NCBI GenBank assembly: GCA_046735355.1
Contig: JBKPTC010000059.1
Span: 1 to 5,468 of the forward strand
Source: DATAEU01 sp046735355
GTDB lineage: Bacteria; Actinomycetota; UBA4738; HRBIN12
Direction of reading: 5' to 3'
DNA length: 5,468 nucleotides
This document shows, in pieces, positions 1 through 5,468 of this stretch. Position numbers and translations under genes: made by a program. How positions within the stretch are numbered: position 1 is the first letter of the stretch; every line of letters starts with the position of its first letter. The notes under the pieces are model-generated. The model was not told the DNA's origin, searched no databases, and saw nothing but the letters and a program-made list of their open reading frames with translations.

Positions 1-64
1 AATCTACGGTATGTCGCGCGCCGATCCGTGGAGGATGGACGAGCGATCGCACGCGTCGCGCACG

Positions 65-89
65 GAACCGGCCGCCGCCCGGCCGGTTC
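65..89. repeat. Perfect 10-bp inverted repeat upstream of the regulator gene
   Basis: The arms GAACCGGCCG (65-74) and CGGCCGGTTC (80-89) are exact reverse complements around a 5-base spacer, CCGCC. No T-run follows on either strand, so a rho-independent terminator is unlikely. The repeat lies immediately upstream of the -10-like hexamer at 94-99 and covers the place where a -35 box would be (about 71-76). That position suits a repressor operator, or a stable hairpin ending a transcript from the left. The symmetry is seen directly; the role is inferred. Confidence 0.55.
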
Positions 90-93
90 GGCG

Positions 94-99
94 CATACT
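94..99 (+). promoter_or_regulatory. Possible -10 element for a leaderless transcript
   Basis: CATACT differs from TATACT by one base and stands out as AT-rich in very GC-rich DNA. Six bases separate it from the GTG at 106, so transcription would start at or next to the start codon. That is the geometry of leaderless mRNAs, which are common in actinobacteria. No Shine-Dalgarno-like purine run precedes the GTG, which agrees with this. No good -35 box is visible; the inverted repeat occupies that position. A 6-base match can occur by chance. Confidence 0.35.
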
Positions 100-105
100 T
101 CGGCT

Positions 106-1905
106 GTGGAGCTCCGCCGGTTCCTCGCCGAGCATCCGCCGTTCGCCACGCTCGACGCCGAGGCGCTCGACCTCCTCGCCTCCGCCGCCGAGATCGAGTT
201 CGTGCCGGCGGGGACGTCGGTGCCGGCGCCCGAGCGCGCGCGGTTCGCGTACGTGATCCGGACGGGCGCCGTCGAGATCCTCGAGGACGGTCGTGGGGTC
301 GACCTGCTGGGGCCCGGCGACGTGTTCGGCGTGCTGGGCGCGGGCAGAGGCTCCGAGGACGGCGTCGAGGCTCGAGCCGACGAGGACTGCCTCTTGTACG
401 TCCTCGACGGCGAGGCGCTCGGGCGCGCGTTCGGCGGACGGCCGCACGCGGCGAGCGTAGGTCGCCACGTGCTGTCCGGCGCGGCGACCCGGTGGGCGGA
501 TGCATCGGCCGTGGGATCGCTCGTTCGGAGGCCGCCGGTCATGGCGGAGGGGACCGAGACGGTTGCGGAGGCCGCCGAGCGGATGACGCGGGAGCGCGTC
601 TCGTCCGTCCTCGTCCCCGGTGCCGACGGATGGGGGATCGTCACCGACCGGGACCTCCGCACGCGTGTGCTCGCCGCCGGGCGGCAGGCGACGTCGCCCC
701 TGCGCGACGTCATGACGAAACCCCTCGTTCTCGTGCCGGCGGAGACCACTGCCGAGGAGACGTTGCTCCTCATGCTCGAGCACGGCTTCCACCACGCACC
801 GGTGGTCGGCGCCGACGGAACGCTCCTCGGCATGGTCACCGACACGGATCTCCTCGCGCTCGAACGCGCGTCGCCGTTCGCGCTCAAGAGCGAGATCGAG
901 CGGGCACGCGACGTCGACGAGACGGTCGGGTCGGGGCGCCGGCTCCCCGAGGTGGTCAGCGCGCTCGTCGACGCGGGGATGGACGCGGTCGCGATCGGAC
1001 GGGTCGTCTCGGTCACGGTCGACGTGCTCACGCGGCGGCTCCTGCACCTCGCGCTCGCGCGGGACGGCCAGCCCGACGTCGGATGGGCGTGGCTCGCGTT
1101 CGGAAGCGAGGCCCGGCACGAGCAGGCCCTTCGCACCGACCAGGACCACGGCCTCGCGTACGACGCCGACGGCGACGTCGATCCCGACATCGACGCGCGG
1201 TTCGAGCGCATCGCCGTCGAGGTGGCCGATGGGCTCGAGCGCGCCGGCATCCCGAGATGCAACGGTCGGGTCATGGCCGAGAACCCCGCGATGCGGCGGA
1301 CCGTCGACGGCTGGCGGTCCTCGTTCGTCGAGTGGATGCGCGCGCCCGACCGCCAGGGGAGCGTGTACACGTCCATCGTGTTCGACTATCGCCGCGTGGC
1401 CGGCACGTTCGATCCCGTCCCCGCGCTGGACGAGGTGGTCGCGGCGGCACGGTCGGTACCGGGGTTCGTCCGGCATCTGGCGCACCGTGCGCTCGACGAG
1501 CGCCCGCCCACGGGGTTCCGCCGACACCTCGTCGTCGAGGCGAAGGGCGAGCACGCGGGCCGGCTCGATGTGAAGCACCGAGGCGTCAGGCTGGTCTCGA
1601 ACCTCGCGCGGCTGCACGCAGTTCGCGCGGCGTCGCTCGAGAAGGGCACGCTGGCGCGGCTTCGCACGGCGGCTACCGCGGAGGTCCTGGACCGTGACGC
1701 CGCGCAGGCGCTCGACGAGGCGTTCCGGCTTCTGTGGTCGATCCGCCTCGAGCACCAGCGCACGTGCGTCGAGGAGGGCCTCACCCCCGACGACTTCGTC
1801 GACCCGGCCGCGCTCGGCCCGATCAAACGGCGTGCGCTTCGCGAGGCCTTCGCCGTCATCAACGGCGCGCAGCGGACGGTCGCGCTCGAGCTCGAGATCC
1901 GATGA
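106..1905 (+). CDS. cNMP-binding-like / CBS pair / DUF294 nucleotidyltransferase-like regulator
   Basis: A 599-residue soluble protein of the COG2905 type. Domains in order: a cyclic-nucleotide-binding (Crp-like) fold at about 4-110, two CBS motifs at about 142-195 and 200-255 (both ending in a VTDxDL-like strand), a DUF294 nucleotidyltransferase domain at about 279-425, and a DUF294 C-terminal helical domain at about 450-592. The signature GSEARHEQALRTDQD (333-347) supplies the Gly-Ser and the Asp345/Asp347 pair expected to bind metal, as in GlnD-like and polymerase-beta-fold enzymes. I see no signal peptide or membrane segment. The phosphate-binding cassette of the Crp-like domain lacks the usual Arg-Ala, so cAMP may not be the ligand. 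CBS pairs usually sense adenine nucleotides. I chose GTG at 106 because the Crp-like domain begins there; an in-frame GTG at 28 would add 26 residues that look non-conserved. The stop overlaps the next gene's start (ATGA). The family is clear; the reaction and target are unknown. Confidence 0.93.
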   Translation: MELRRFLAEHPPFATLDAEALDLLASAAEIEFVPAGTSVPAPERARFAYVIRTGAVEILEDGRGVDLLGPGDVFGVLGAGRGSEDGVEARADEDCLLYVLDGEALGRAFGGRPHAASVGRHVLSGAATRWADASAVGSLVRRPPVMAEGTETVAEAAERMTRERVSSVLVPGADGWGIVTDRDLRTRVLAAGRQATSPLRDVMTKPLVLVPAETTAEETLLLMLEHGFHHAPVVGADGTLLGMVTDTDLLALERASPFALKSEIERARDVDETVGSGRRLPEVVSALVDAGMDAVAIGRVVSVTVDVLTRRLLHLALARDGQPDVGWAWLAFGSEARHEQALRTDQDHGLAYDADGDVDPDIDARFERIAVEVADGLERAGIPRCNGRVMAENPAMRRTVDGWRSSFVEWMRAPDRQGSVYTSIVFDYRRVAGTFDPVPALDEVVAAARSVPGFVRHLAHRALDERPPTGFRRHLVVEAKGEHAGRLDVKHRGVRLVSNLARLHAVRAASLEKGTLARLRTAATAEVLDRDAAQALDEAFRLLWSIRLEHQRTCVEEGLTPDDFVDPAALGPIKRRALREAFAVINGAQRTVALELEIR

Positions 1906-2528
1906 GGCGTCCGGCCCCTCCCGCGCGTGCCCTGCGCCGCGGCTGGTGGCGGGACGCGACGTTCGCGGCGCTCGACTTCGAGCTCACGGGCCTGGACGCG
2001 CGCCGCGACGAGATCGTTTCGTTCGGCGTCGTGCCGATCCTGGGCGGTCGTGTGCCGGTGGCGCGGACGGTCTATCGCGAGGTGCGGGCCTCGATCCCGT
2101 CGTCGGTCGCCGCCGTCAAGGTGCACGGGCTCCGCGAGCAGGACCTGCGTGACGCGCCGCCGCTCGACGAGGTGGGCGACGAGCTCGCCAGCACGCTCGA
2201 CGGTCGGTACCTGCTCGCGTGGGTCGCCGACGTCGAGATCGCGTTCCTGCGCCTCGCGTTCGGCGGTTCGAAGCGGTGGTGGCGCCGGCGCACGCTCGAC
2301 GTGTACGAGCTCGCACGCGCTGTCGAGACCTCCGACGACGACGGCTCGCCGCGGCCGCATTCGCTCGCGGCGACGGCGGAACGGTTCGGGGTGCCGCTCG
2401 AGGACGCGCATCACGCGCTCGGCGACGCGATGATGACGGCGGAGCTGTTCCTCGTGCTCGCGTCGGCGCTCGACCGCCGCGCCTGCGCCCCGCGGACGGT
2501 CCGCGACCTCGCTCGCATCACGCGATGA
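1902..2528 (+). CDS. DEDDh-family 3'-5' exonuclease-like protein (DnaQ/PolC-epsilon fold)
   Basis: A 208-residue protein with the three exonuclease motifs. ExoI is LDFELTGLD, with metal ligands Asp25 and Glu27. The ExoII region is AWVADVEIAFL (106-116). ExoIII is HHALGD, giving His170 and Asp175 with the H-x4-D spacing of the DEDDh class. The sequence VHGL (74-77) matches the 'hGI' element usual between ExoI and ExoII. The family removes nucleotides from 3' ends of DNA or RNA using two metal ions; free-standing members also act on small RNAs and oligonucleotides. ExoII is unusual: Trp107 replaces the common His, and Glu112 stands where the metal-binding Asp is expected, with Asp110 nearby. 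The ATG start at 1902 overlaps the DUF294 gene's stop and has only a weak GAG upstream, so translation is probably coupled to that gene. About 15 basic residues precede ExoI, with no extra domain. It is too short to be a polymerase, and the context suggests partnership with the nucleotidyltransferase rather than a replication proofreading role. Confidence 0.88.
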   Translation: MRRPAPPARALRRGWWRDATFAALDFELTGLDARRDEIVSFGVVPILGGRVPVARTVYREVRASIPSSVAAVKVHGLREQDLRDAPPLDEVGDELASTLDGRYLLAWVADVEIAFLRLAFGGSKRWWRRRTLDVYELARAVETSDDDGSPRPHSLAATAERFGVPLEDAHHALGDAMMTAELFLVLASALDRRACAPRTVRDLARITR

Positions 2529-3006
2529 GTCAGGTGGCTACCAACGATGTCGACTGTACGGCTGGCGCCGGATCTCCTCGGGCGTCGCACTCGCGCCGAG
2601 GTCGTGCGGATTCGTGACCGGGTTGCTGTTCGTTCCGCGGATCGAGCGCCGCGGGGCACCGGCGGCCCGATCGTCCTCGGCCTCGCGATGTCGCCGGGAG
2701 CCCGTACACGGTGGTCGTCGCGAACCGGTCGCTGCCGGACGCGATCGAGGTCGCGTGCTTCGCGTTCCCCGGGATCGTCGACGGCAGCGCGCCGCGATCG
2801 AGTACGTCGCACTCGCGTCGCTGCGCCGGTCCATGACGTCGGGCGAGCAGGCTCCGGCGGGTGTTGACCGTCGCCGAGCGCTGGTCGGCGAGTTGCCCGG
2901 CGCGACGATCGGCGTGTGCCCATCATCCTCGTCTGTGCGCTCGCCCACGGGGCAACTGGTGCGCGACCCGGACGGCTCGCGGCCGCACCCCGGCGCGGTC
3001 CGAGGC
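2529..3006. other. Gap between convergent gene blocks
   Basis: This 478-base stretch separates the ends of the two convergent blocks. I found no intact gene, no tRNA-like fold and no GC hairpin followed by a T-run that would be a convincing terminator for either side. Its only structured content is the coding-like patchwork on the + strand listed separately (2547-2960). The rest, 2961-3006, shows nothing recognisable. Confidence 0.6.
2547..2960 (+). pseudogene. Possible frameshifted gene remnant, family not recognised
   Basis: No single frame is convincing, but good codon bias jumps from frame to frame. An ATG at 2547 opens a frame whose later part reads GGPIVLGLAM. From 2693 to 2791 another frame has 33 consecutive codons ending in G or C and reads SPYTVVVANRSLPDAIEVAC and onward. 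From about 2788 the third frame takes over with RAAIEYVALASLRRSMTSGE. Near 2914 the first frame returns with VPIILVCALAHG. Every change goes the same way, as if single bases had been lost near 2690, 2790 and 2910. Joined up this gives about 140 residues with alternating hydrophobic strands, but I do not recognise the family. A decaying gene and uncorrected deletions in the assembly both fit. So does chance, since GC-rich DNA gives high third-position GC in some frame almost everywhere. Confidence 0.3.
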
Positions 3007-3915
3007 TCAGTCGAGCAAGGGGTCCAGCCACTCCGGGACCGTCCGGCCGGGGACGCGCGCGAACAACGGCGCCATGTCCGGCACCGCGCGGAGCGTGGTC
3101 GCGGCGTCCTCGGGCGCGATGGCCGACCGTCGGCGCTCGGCCTCGACGACGGGCCGCAGCAGGGCGACGTCGCCCGGCGTTGTTATCGCGGTGACGCCGT
3201 CGATACGGAGCGCGAGCGCGACCGCGGCGTCGACCGCCGCTCGGTCCTCGAGCGGCTCGTACCAGGTCGTTCGCGTCGCCGCCTCGGGCGAGCGCCAGAG
3301 GTTCCGCGCGAGCGCCTTGATCACGATCAGGCCCGCGTCGGCCTCACGCACCGCGTCGAGCAGCGCCTCGAAGTCGCGCCGGTACTCCGGCACGTCGGCG
3401 AGCGCCATGTTGTACGGCGAGATGACGGTGTCGAACGCGAACCGCCGGAGCGCCTCGGTGTGCGTGGCCGGCGCGCGCATCCCGTGGCCGGTGATGCCGA
3501 TGCCGCCGACCAGACCCTCGTCGCGGGCGCGAAGCGCCGCCTCGACGCCGCCGCCCGGCGCGGTCACCCGGTCGAGCTCGTCGATCGATCCGACCGCGTG
3601 GAGCTGGATCAGGTCGACACGGTCGACCGCGAGGCGGTCGAGCGAGCGGCGGATGCTGTCGTATGCGCCGGCCGCCGATCGGTCGCCGGTCTTGGTCGCC
3701 AGGAAGATGCGCTCGCGCATCCTGGGCATCCACGGCGCGAGCCGGAGCTCGGACTCGCCGTAGTCCGCGGCCGTGTCGAAGTGGTTGATCCCCGCCTCGA
3801 GCGCTTCGGCGATCGACGCGTCGGCGACGTGCTGCGGCACGTCCGCCAGCGCCGCGCCGCCGTAGATCAGGACGGAACTCTGATGCCCGAGCCTTCCGAG
3901 CCGACGCCGCTCCAT
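3007..3915 (-). CDS. Aldo/keto reductase family oxidoreductase
   Basis: A 302-residue NAD(P)H-dependent oxidoreductase with the (beta/alpha)8 barrel of the aldo/keto reductase superfamily. It would reduce aldehydes or ketones, or oxidise sugars, in the cytoplasm. All four catalytic residues are present: Asp47 and Tyr52 in NHFDTAADYGESE, Lys75 in FLATKTGD, and His106 in LIQLHAVG. IGITGH (139-144) and SPYN (166-169) match the substrate and cofactor-facing strands, and VIKALARNLW (198-207) matches the strand before the cofactor loop. Length is ordinary for the family (about 280-340). I chose the ATG at 3915 because GGGAGG lies 7 bases upstream and MERRRLGRLG is the usual beginning. An ATG at 3951 and a GTG at 3963 in the same frame would add an unconserved tail. 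It is the last gene of the minus-strand block, 78 bases after the deacetylase gene. The substrate cannot be told from the sequence. Confidence 0.93.
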   Translation of the reverse strand: MERRRLGRLGHQSSVLIYGGAALADVPQHVADASIAEALEAGINHFDTAADYGESELRLAPWMPRMRERIFLATKTGDRSAAGAYDSIRRSLDRLAVDRVDLIQLHAVGSIDELDRVTAPGGGVEAALRARDEGLVGGIGITGHGMRAPATHTEALRRFAFDTVISPYNMALADVPEYRRDFEALLDAVREADAGLIVIKALARNLWRSPEAATRTTWYEPLEDRAAVDAAVALALRIDGVTAITTPGDVALLRPVVEAERRRSAIAPEDAATTLRAVPDMAPLFARVPGRTVPEWLDPLLD

Positions 3916-3922
3916 CGTCCTG

Positions 3923-3928
3923 CCTCCC
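3923..3928 (-). promoter_or_regulatory. Shine-Dalgarno site of the aldo/keto reductase gene
   Basis: GGGAGG on the minus strand, 7 bases before the ATG at 3915. It is the strongest ribosome binding site in the window and decides between this start and the two in-frame upstream starts. Confidence 0.75.
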
Positions 3929-3949
3929 GCGATCCCTCCGTCGGACGCC

Positions 3950-3955
3950 ATCCTA
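3950..3955 (-). promoter_or_regulatory. Possible -10 element for the aldo/keto reductase gene
   Basis: TAGGAT, read on the minus strand, matches TATAAT at four of six positions including the three most conserved (T1, A2, T6). It would start a transcript near 3943, leaving a leader of about 27 bases that contains the GGGAGG site. It sits in the only non-coding interval of the minus-strand block. No clear -35 box is seen about 17 bases upstream. The hexamer lies partly in an 8-base palindrome, TCCTAGGA (3951-3958). Confidence 0.33.
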
Positions 3956-3993
3956 GGAGGCACCCGCCCGCGGAACGGCCTCGACCGACCGCG

Positions 3994-4791
3994 TCATGTC
4001 GCGTCCGCGTCGAGACCCGCGAACAGGTCCGTCAGGACGGGCGCGCCCGGCTCGCGCGGCGGCCAGGCCTGGGTGAAGCACTCCTCGTCGAAATACAGCC
4101 ATCGAAGGTCCTCGGGGATCCGCTCGAGTTCGCCGATCTGCGTGCGGTGCGCCAGGACGCCGGCCATCTTCGTCTCGAGGATCGGCCGGGTGTCGACGCA
4201 TACGGCGATGTCGTCGTCCGGGACGCCGGTCGGATTGAAGAGCACGTCCCGCCCGCCGAACGCGGTCTCGCCGCGCTCGGCCATCGCCCCGTAGAAGCGG
4301 TCGATCGTCGCGTTCGGATGCGCCACGTGCAGCAGCCGCCGGAATCCGGCCGCGCCGGCCTCGCGAGCCGCGTGGAACGCCGCGTCGCCGGCCGCGCCGG
4401 CGGCGATGTGGTCGTGATGATTGGTCGCGCCCTCGGGCCCGAACGTGACGACGACGTCCGGCCGCGCGGGCTCGAGGATCCCGCGTACGCGAGCGGCGAG
4501 CTCGGACGGGTCGATCTCGTTCAGGTGGTAGTCCGGATAGCGCAGGAAGTGGACGTCGGCGTGCCGGGCGCCGATCGCCTCGAGGAACGCGCGCTGTTCG
4601 CGTTCGCGAACCGATCCGAGGGTCTCGCGCGTCGCGGCCCCCTCGACCCAGATCGGACCCGCGTCGCCGCTCGTGCAGAACACCATCGTGAGATCCGTCT
4701 CGTCCGCATGCATCGCGATCCACCCGCCGACCTGGTACGCGTCGTCGTCGGGATGCGCGAACACCGTCGCGAGCCGGTGGAGTCGCGTCAC
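3994..4791 (-). CDS. PIG-L/LmbE family zinc-dependent deacetylase
   Basis: A 265-residue protein of the PIG-L superfamily, metal-dependent hydrolases that remove acetyl groups from N-acetylglucosamine-type substrates; MshB and Mca of mycothiol metabolism are the best known actinobacterial members. The N-terminal motif AHPDDD gives His13 and Asp16 as zinc ligands and Asp15 as the likely general base. NHHDH (124-128) supplies the third ligand His128 and, by comparison with MshB, His125 as the acid. VREREQRAF (61-69) and FLRYPDYHL (82-90) match the conserved middle of the family. No signal peptide or membrane segment is present, so it is cytoplasmic. The GTG start at 4791 overlaps the upstream dehydrogenase stop as GTGA, leaves nine residues before AHPDDD as in relatives, and has no clear Shine-Dalgarno site, so it is probably translationally coupled. 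The neighbours are catabolic and not mycothiol genes, so I do not call it MshB; the substrate is open. Confidence 0.92.
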   Translation of the reverse strand: MTRLHRLATVFAHPDDDAYQVGGWIAMHADETDLTMVFCTSGDAGPIWVEGAATRETLGSVREREQRAFLEAIGARHADVHFLRYPDYHLNEIDPSELAARVRGILEPARPDVVVTFGPEGATNHHDHIAAGAAGDAAFHAAREAGAAGFRRLLHVAHPNATIDRFYGAMAERGETAFGGRDVLFNPTGVPDDDIAVCVDTRPILETKMAGVLAHRTQIGELERIPEDLRWLYFDEECFTQAWPPREPGAPVLTDLFAGLDADAT

Positions 4792-5468
4792 GGCGGGAAC
4801 ACGGTGATAGTGGAGGTGGACGTATAGAACTCGCGGGCGGCGCGTCCCTGCTCGCGCGGGCCGACGCTCGAGTCCTTCTCGCCGCCGAACGGGGCGTGGA
4901 AGTCGACGCCGGTGGTCGGCGCGTTGATCCGGACCATGCCGACGTCGACGCGGTCCGCGACGTCGAGCGCCAGCCCCAGGTCGCGTGTGTACACGGCGGC
5001 GACGAGGCCGTAGGACGTGCCGTTGGCGATTCGGACGGCCTCGTCGACGTCGCGCGCCGACAGGACCGCGACGACCGGCCCGAAGACCTCCTGCTGGGTG
5101 AGCTCCTCCTCGGGGCCGAGCCCCGAAACGACGGTCGGGGACACGAACCACCCGTCGTCGGGGACCGCTCCGCCGTGGACGATCGTGCCACCCGCCGAGC
5201 GCGCCCGGTCGACCGCCCCGCGGATGCGGTCGCGCGCTTGCTCGGTGATGACGGGTCCGACGACCGTGTGGGCGCTCGACGGATCGCCGACGCCGAGCGA
5301 TCGAATCGCCGCCGCGAGCGCCTCGGCCAGGGCCGCGGCGTCTCCCACGGCGATCACCCGCCTGGTCGCGGTGCACTTCTGGCCGGCGTAGCCCATCGCC
5401 GCGCCGGCGATGATCTTCGCCGCGGCGTCCACGTCCGCGTCGCCGAGGACGATGGCCGGGTTCTGTCC
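4788..5468 (-). CDS. Aldehyde dehydrogenase, C-terminal part (partial; alpha-ketoglutaric semialdehyde dehydrogenase-like)
   Basis: The last 226 residues of an NAD(P)+-dependent aldehyde dehydrogenase, usually about 480-500 long; the N-terminal half lies beyond the right edge. The frame is open to the edge, and an in-frame GTG at 5432 is internal, not a start. The visible part opens with GQNPAIVLGDAD, which normally follows directly on the ELGG motif, so the catalytic Glu should be just outside. The nucleophile Cys is visible residue 32 in GYAGQKCTATRR (codon 5373-5375). QQEVFGPVVAVL and NGTSYGLVAAVYT are the conserved C-terminal elements. The tail GVDFHAPFGGEK followed by SSVGPREQGRAAREFYT resembles, from memory, the alpha-ketoglutaric semialdehyde dehydrogenase group, which oxidises 2,5-dioxovalerate at the end of pentonate and hexarate degradation. 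The family is certain; the substrate group is a moderate inference. It is the first visible gene of a coupled minus-strand operon. Confidence 0.92.
   Translation of the reverse strand, partial: GQNPAIVLGDADVDAAAKIIAGAAMGYAGQKCTATRRVIAVGDAAALAEALAAAIRSLGVGDPSSAHTVVGPVITEQARDRIRGAVDRARSAGGTIVHGGAVPDDGWFVSPTVVSGLGPEEELTQQEVFGPVVAVLSARDVDEAVRIANGTSYGLVAAVYTRDLGLALDVADRVDVGMVRINAPTTGVDFHAPFGGEKDSSVGPREQGRAAREFYTSTSTITVFPP

Noticed and set aside
1..10. TAGATT on the minus strand as a -10 element for a divergent gene to the left
   Set aside because: It matches TATAAT only partly, has no -35 partner, and the gene it would serve lies outside the window.
1362..1371. Perfect 10-base palindrome CGTGTACACG
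   Set aside because: It lies inside the DUF294 coding sequence and encodes conserved-looking residues (Ser-Val-Tyr-Thr). One such palindrome in a gene this long is not notable, and GTGTACAC recurs inside the dehydrogenase gene.
4..1755. Open frame of 583 codons on the minus strand opposite the DUF294 gene
   Set aside because: It is rich in Arg, Glu and Pro, has no recognisable domain, and lies entirely opposite a gene with clear motifs. Very GC-rich genes keep antisense frames open because stop codons are rare.
2525..2617. A 30-codon frame starting at an ATG that overlaps the exonuclease stop (ATGA)
   Set aside because: The overlap mimics translational coupling, but many codons end in A or T, unlike the genes here, and the peptide has no recognisable feature.
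2529..3006. Rho-independent terminators for the convergent blocks
   Set aside because: Several short GC-rich self-complementary stretches occur, but none has a long stem with a T-run. Base composition alone explains them.
3955..3960. AGGAGG on the plus strand resembling a strong ribosome binding site
   Set aside because: No start codon with a sensible frame follows within the right distance, and the plus strand here is opposite the end of the deacetylase gene.
2614..4827. Open frame of 737 codons on the plus strand, opposite the reductase and deacetylase genes
   Set aside because: Its translation is low-complexity (Arg, Asp, Glu, Val) and has no family motif, while the opposite strand encodes two complete enzymes with catalytic residues. 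Only its short stretch near 2788-2910 looks coding, and that is treated under the gap.

Overview
The window is very GC-rich double-stranded bacterial DNA. Its codons end almost always in G or C, it uses GTG as well as ATG starts, genes overlap by four bases, and one start looks leaderless. This fits an actinobacterial or similar high-GC lineage (Thermoleophilia-type Actinomycetota, or high-GC Chloroflexota, are possible). No marker gene fixes the taxon. I see no rRNA, tRNA, CRISPR array, insertion sequence or phage gene.

Layout: two gene blocks converge on a gap near the middle. The left block (+ strand, 106-2528) holds two genes joined by an ATGA overlap. The first is a cytoplasmic regulator with a cyclic-nucleotide-binding-like domain, a CBS pair, a DUF294 nucleotidyltransferase domain and a DUF294 C-terminal domain. 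The second is a short DEDDh 3'-5' exonuclease-fold protein. The left edge has a perfect 10-bp inverted repeat and a -10-like hexamer just upstream of the likely first GTG start.

The middle gap (2529-3006) has no intact gene that I can defend. It does contain coding-like stretches in three successive frames, which could be a decayed gene or a frameshifted assembly.

The right block (- strand, read from 5468 down to 3007) starts with the C-terminal half of an aldehyde dehydrogenase, cut by the window edge and resembling the alpha-ketoglutaric semialdehyde dehydrogenase group. A PIG-L/LmbE-type deacetylase follows, overlapped by four bases (GTGA). After 78 bases comes an aldo/keto reductase with a strong ribosome binding site and a possible promoter of its own. 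The set reads as a small catabolic operon for a sugar, acetylated amino sugar or related carbonyl compound; the substrate cannot be told from the sequence.

The most interesting element is the coupled nucleotidyltransferase-like/exonuclease-like pair. The combination is known as a conserved neighbourhood but its biochemical job is, to my knowledge, unsettled. It looks like a 'writer and eraser' unit under ligand control.
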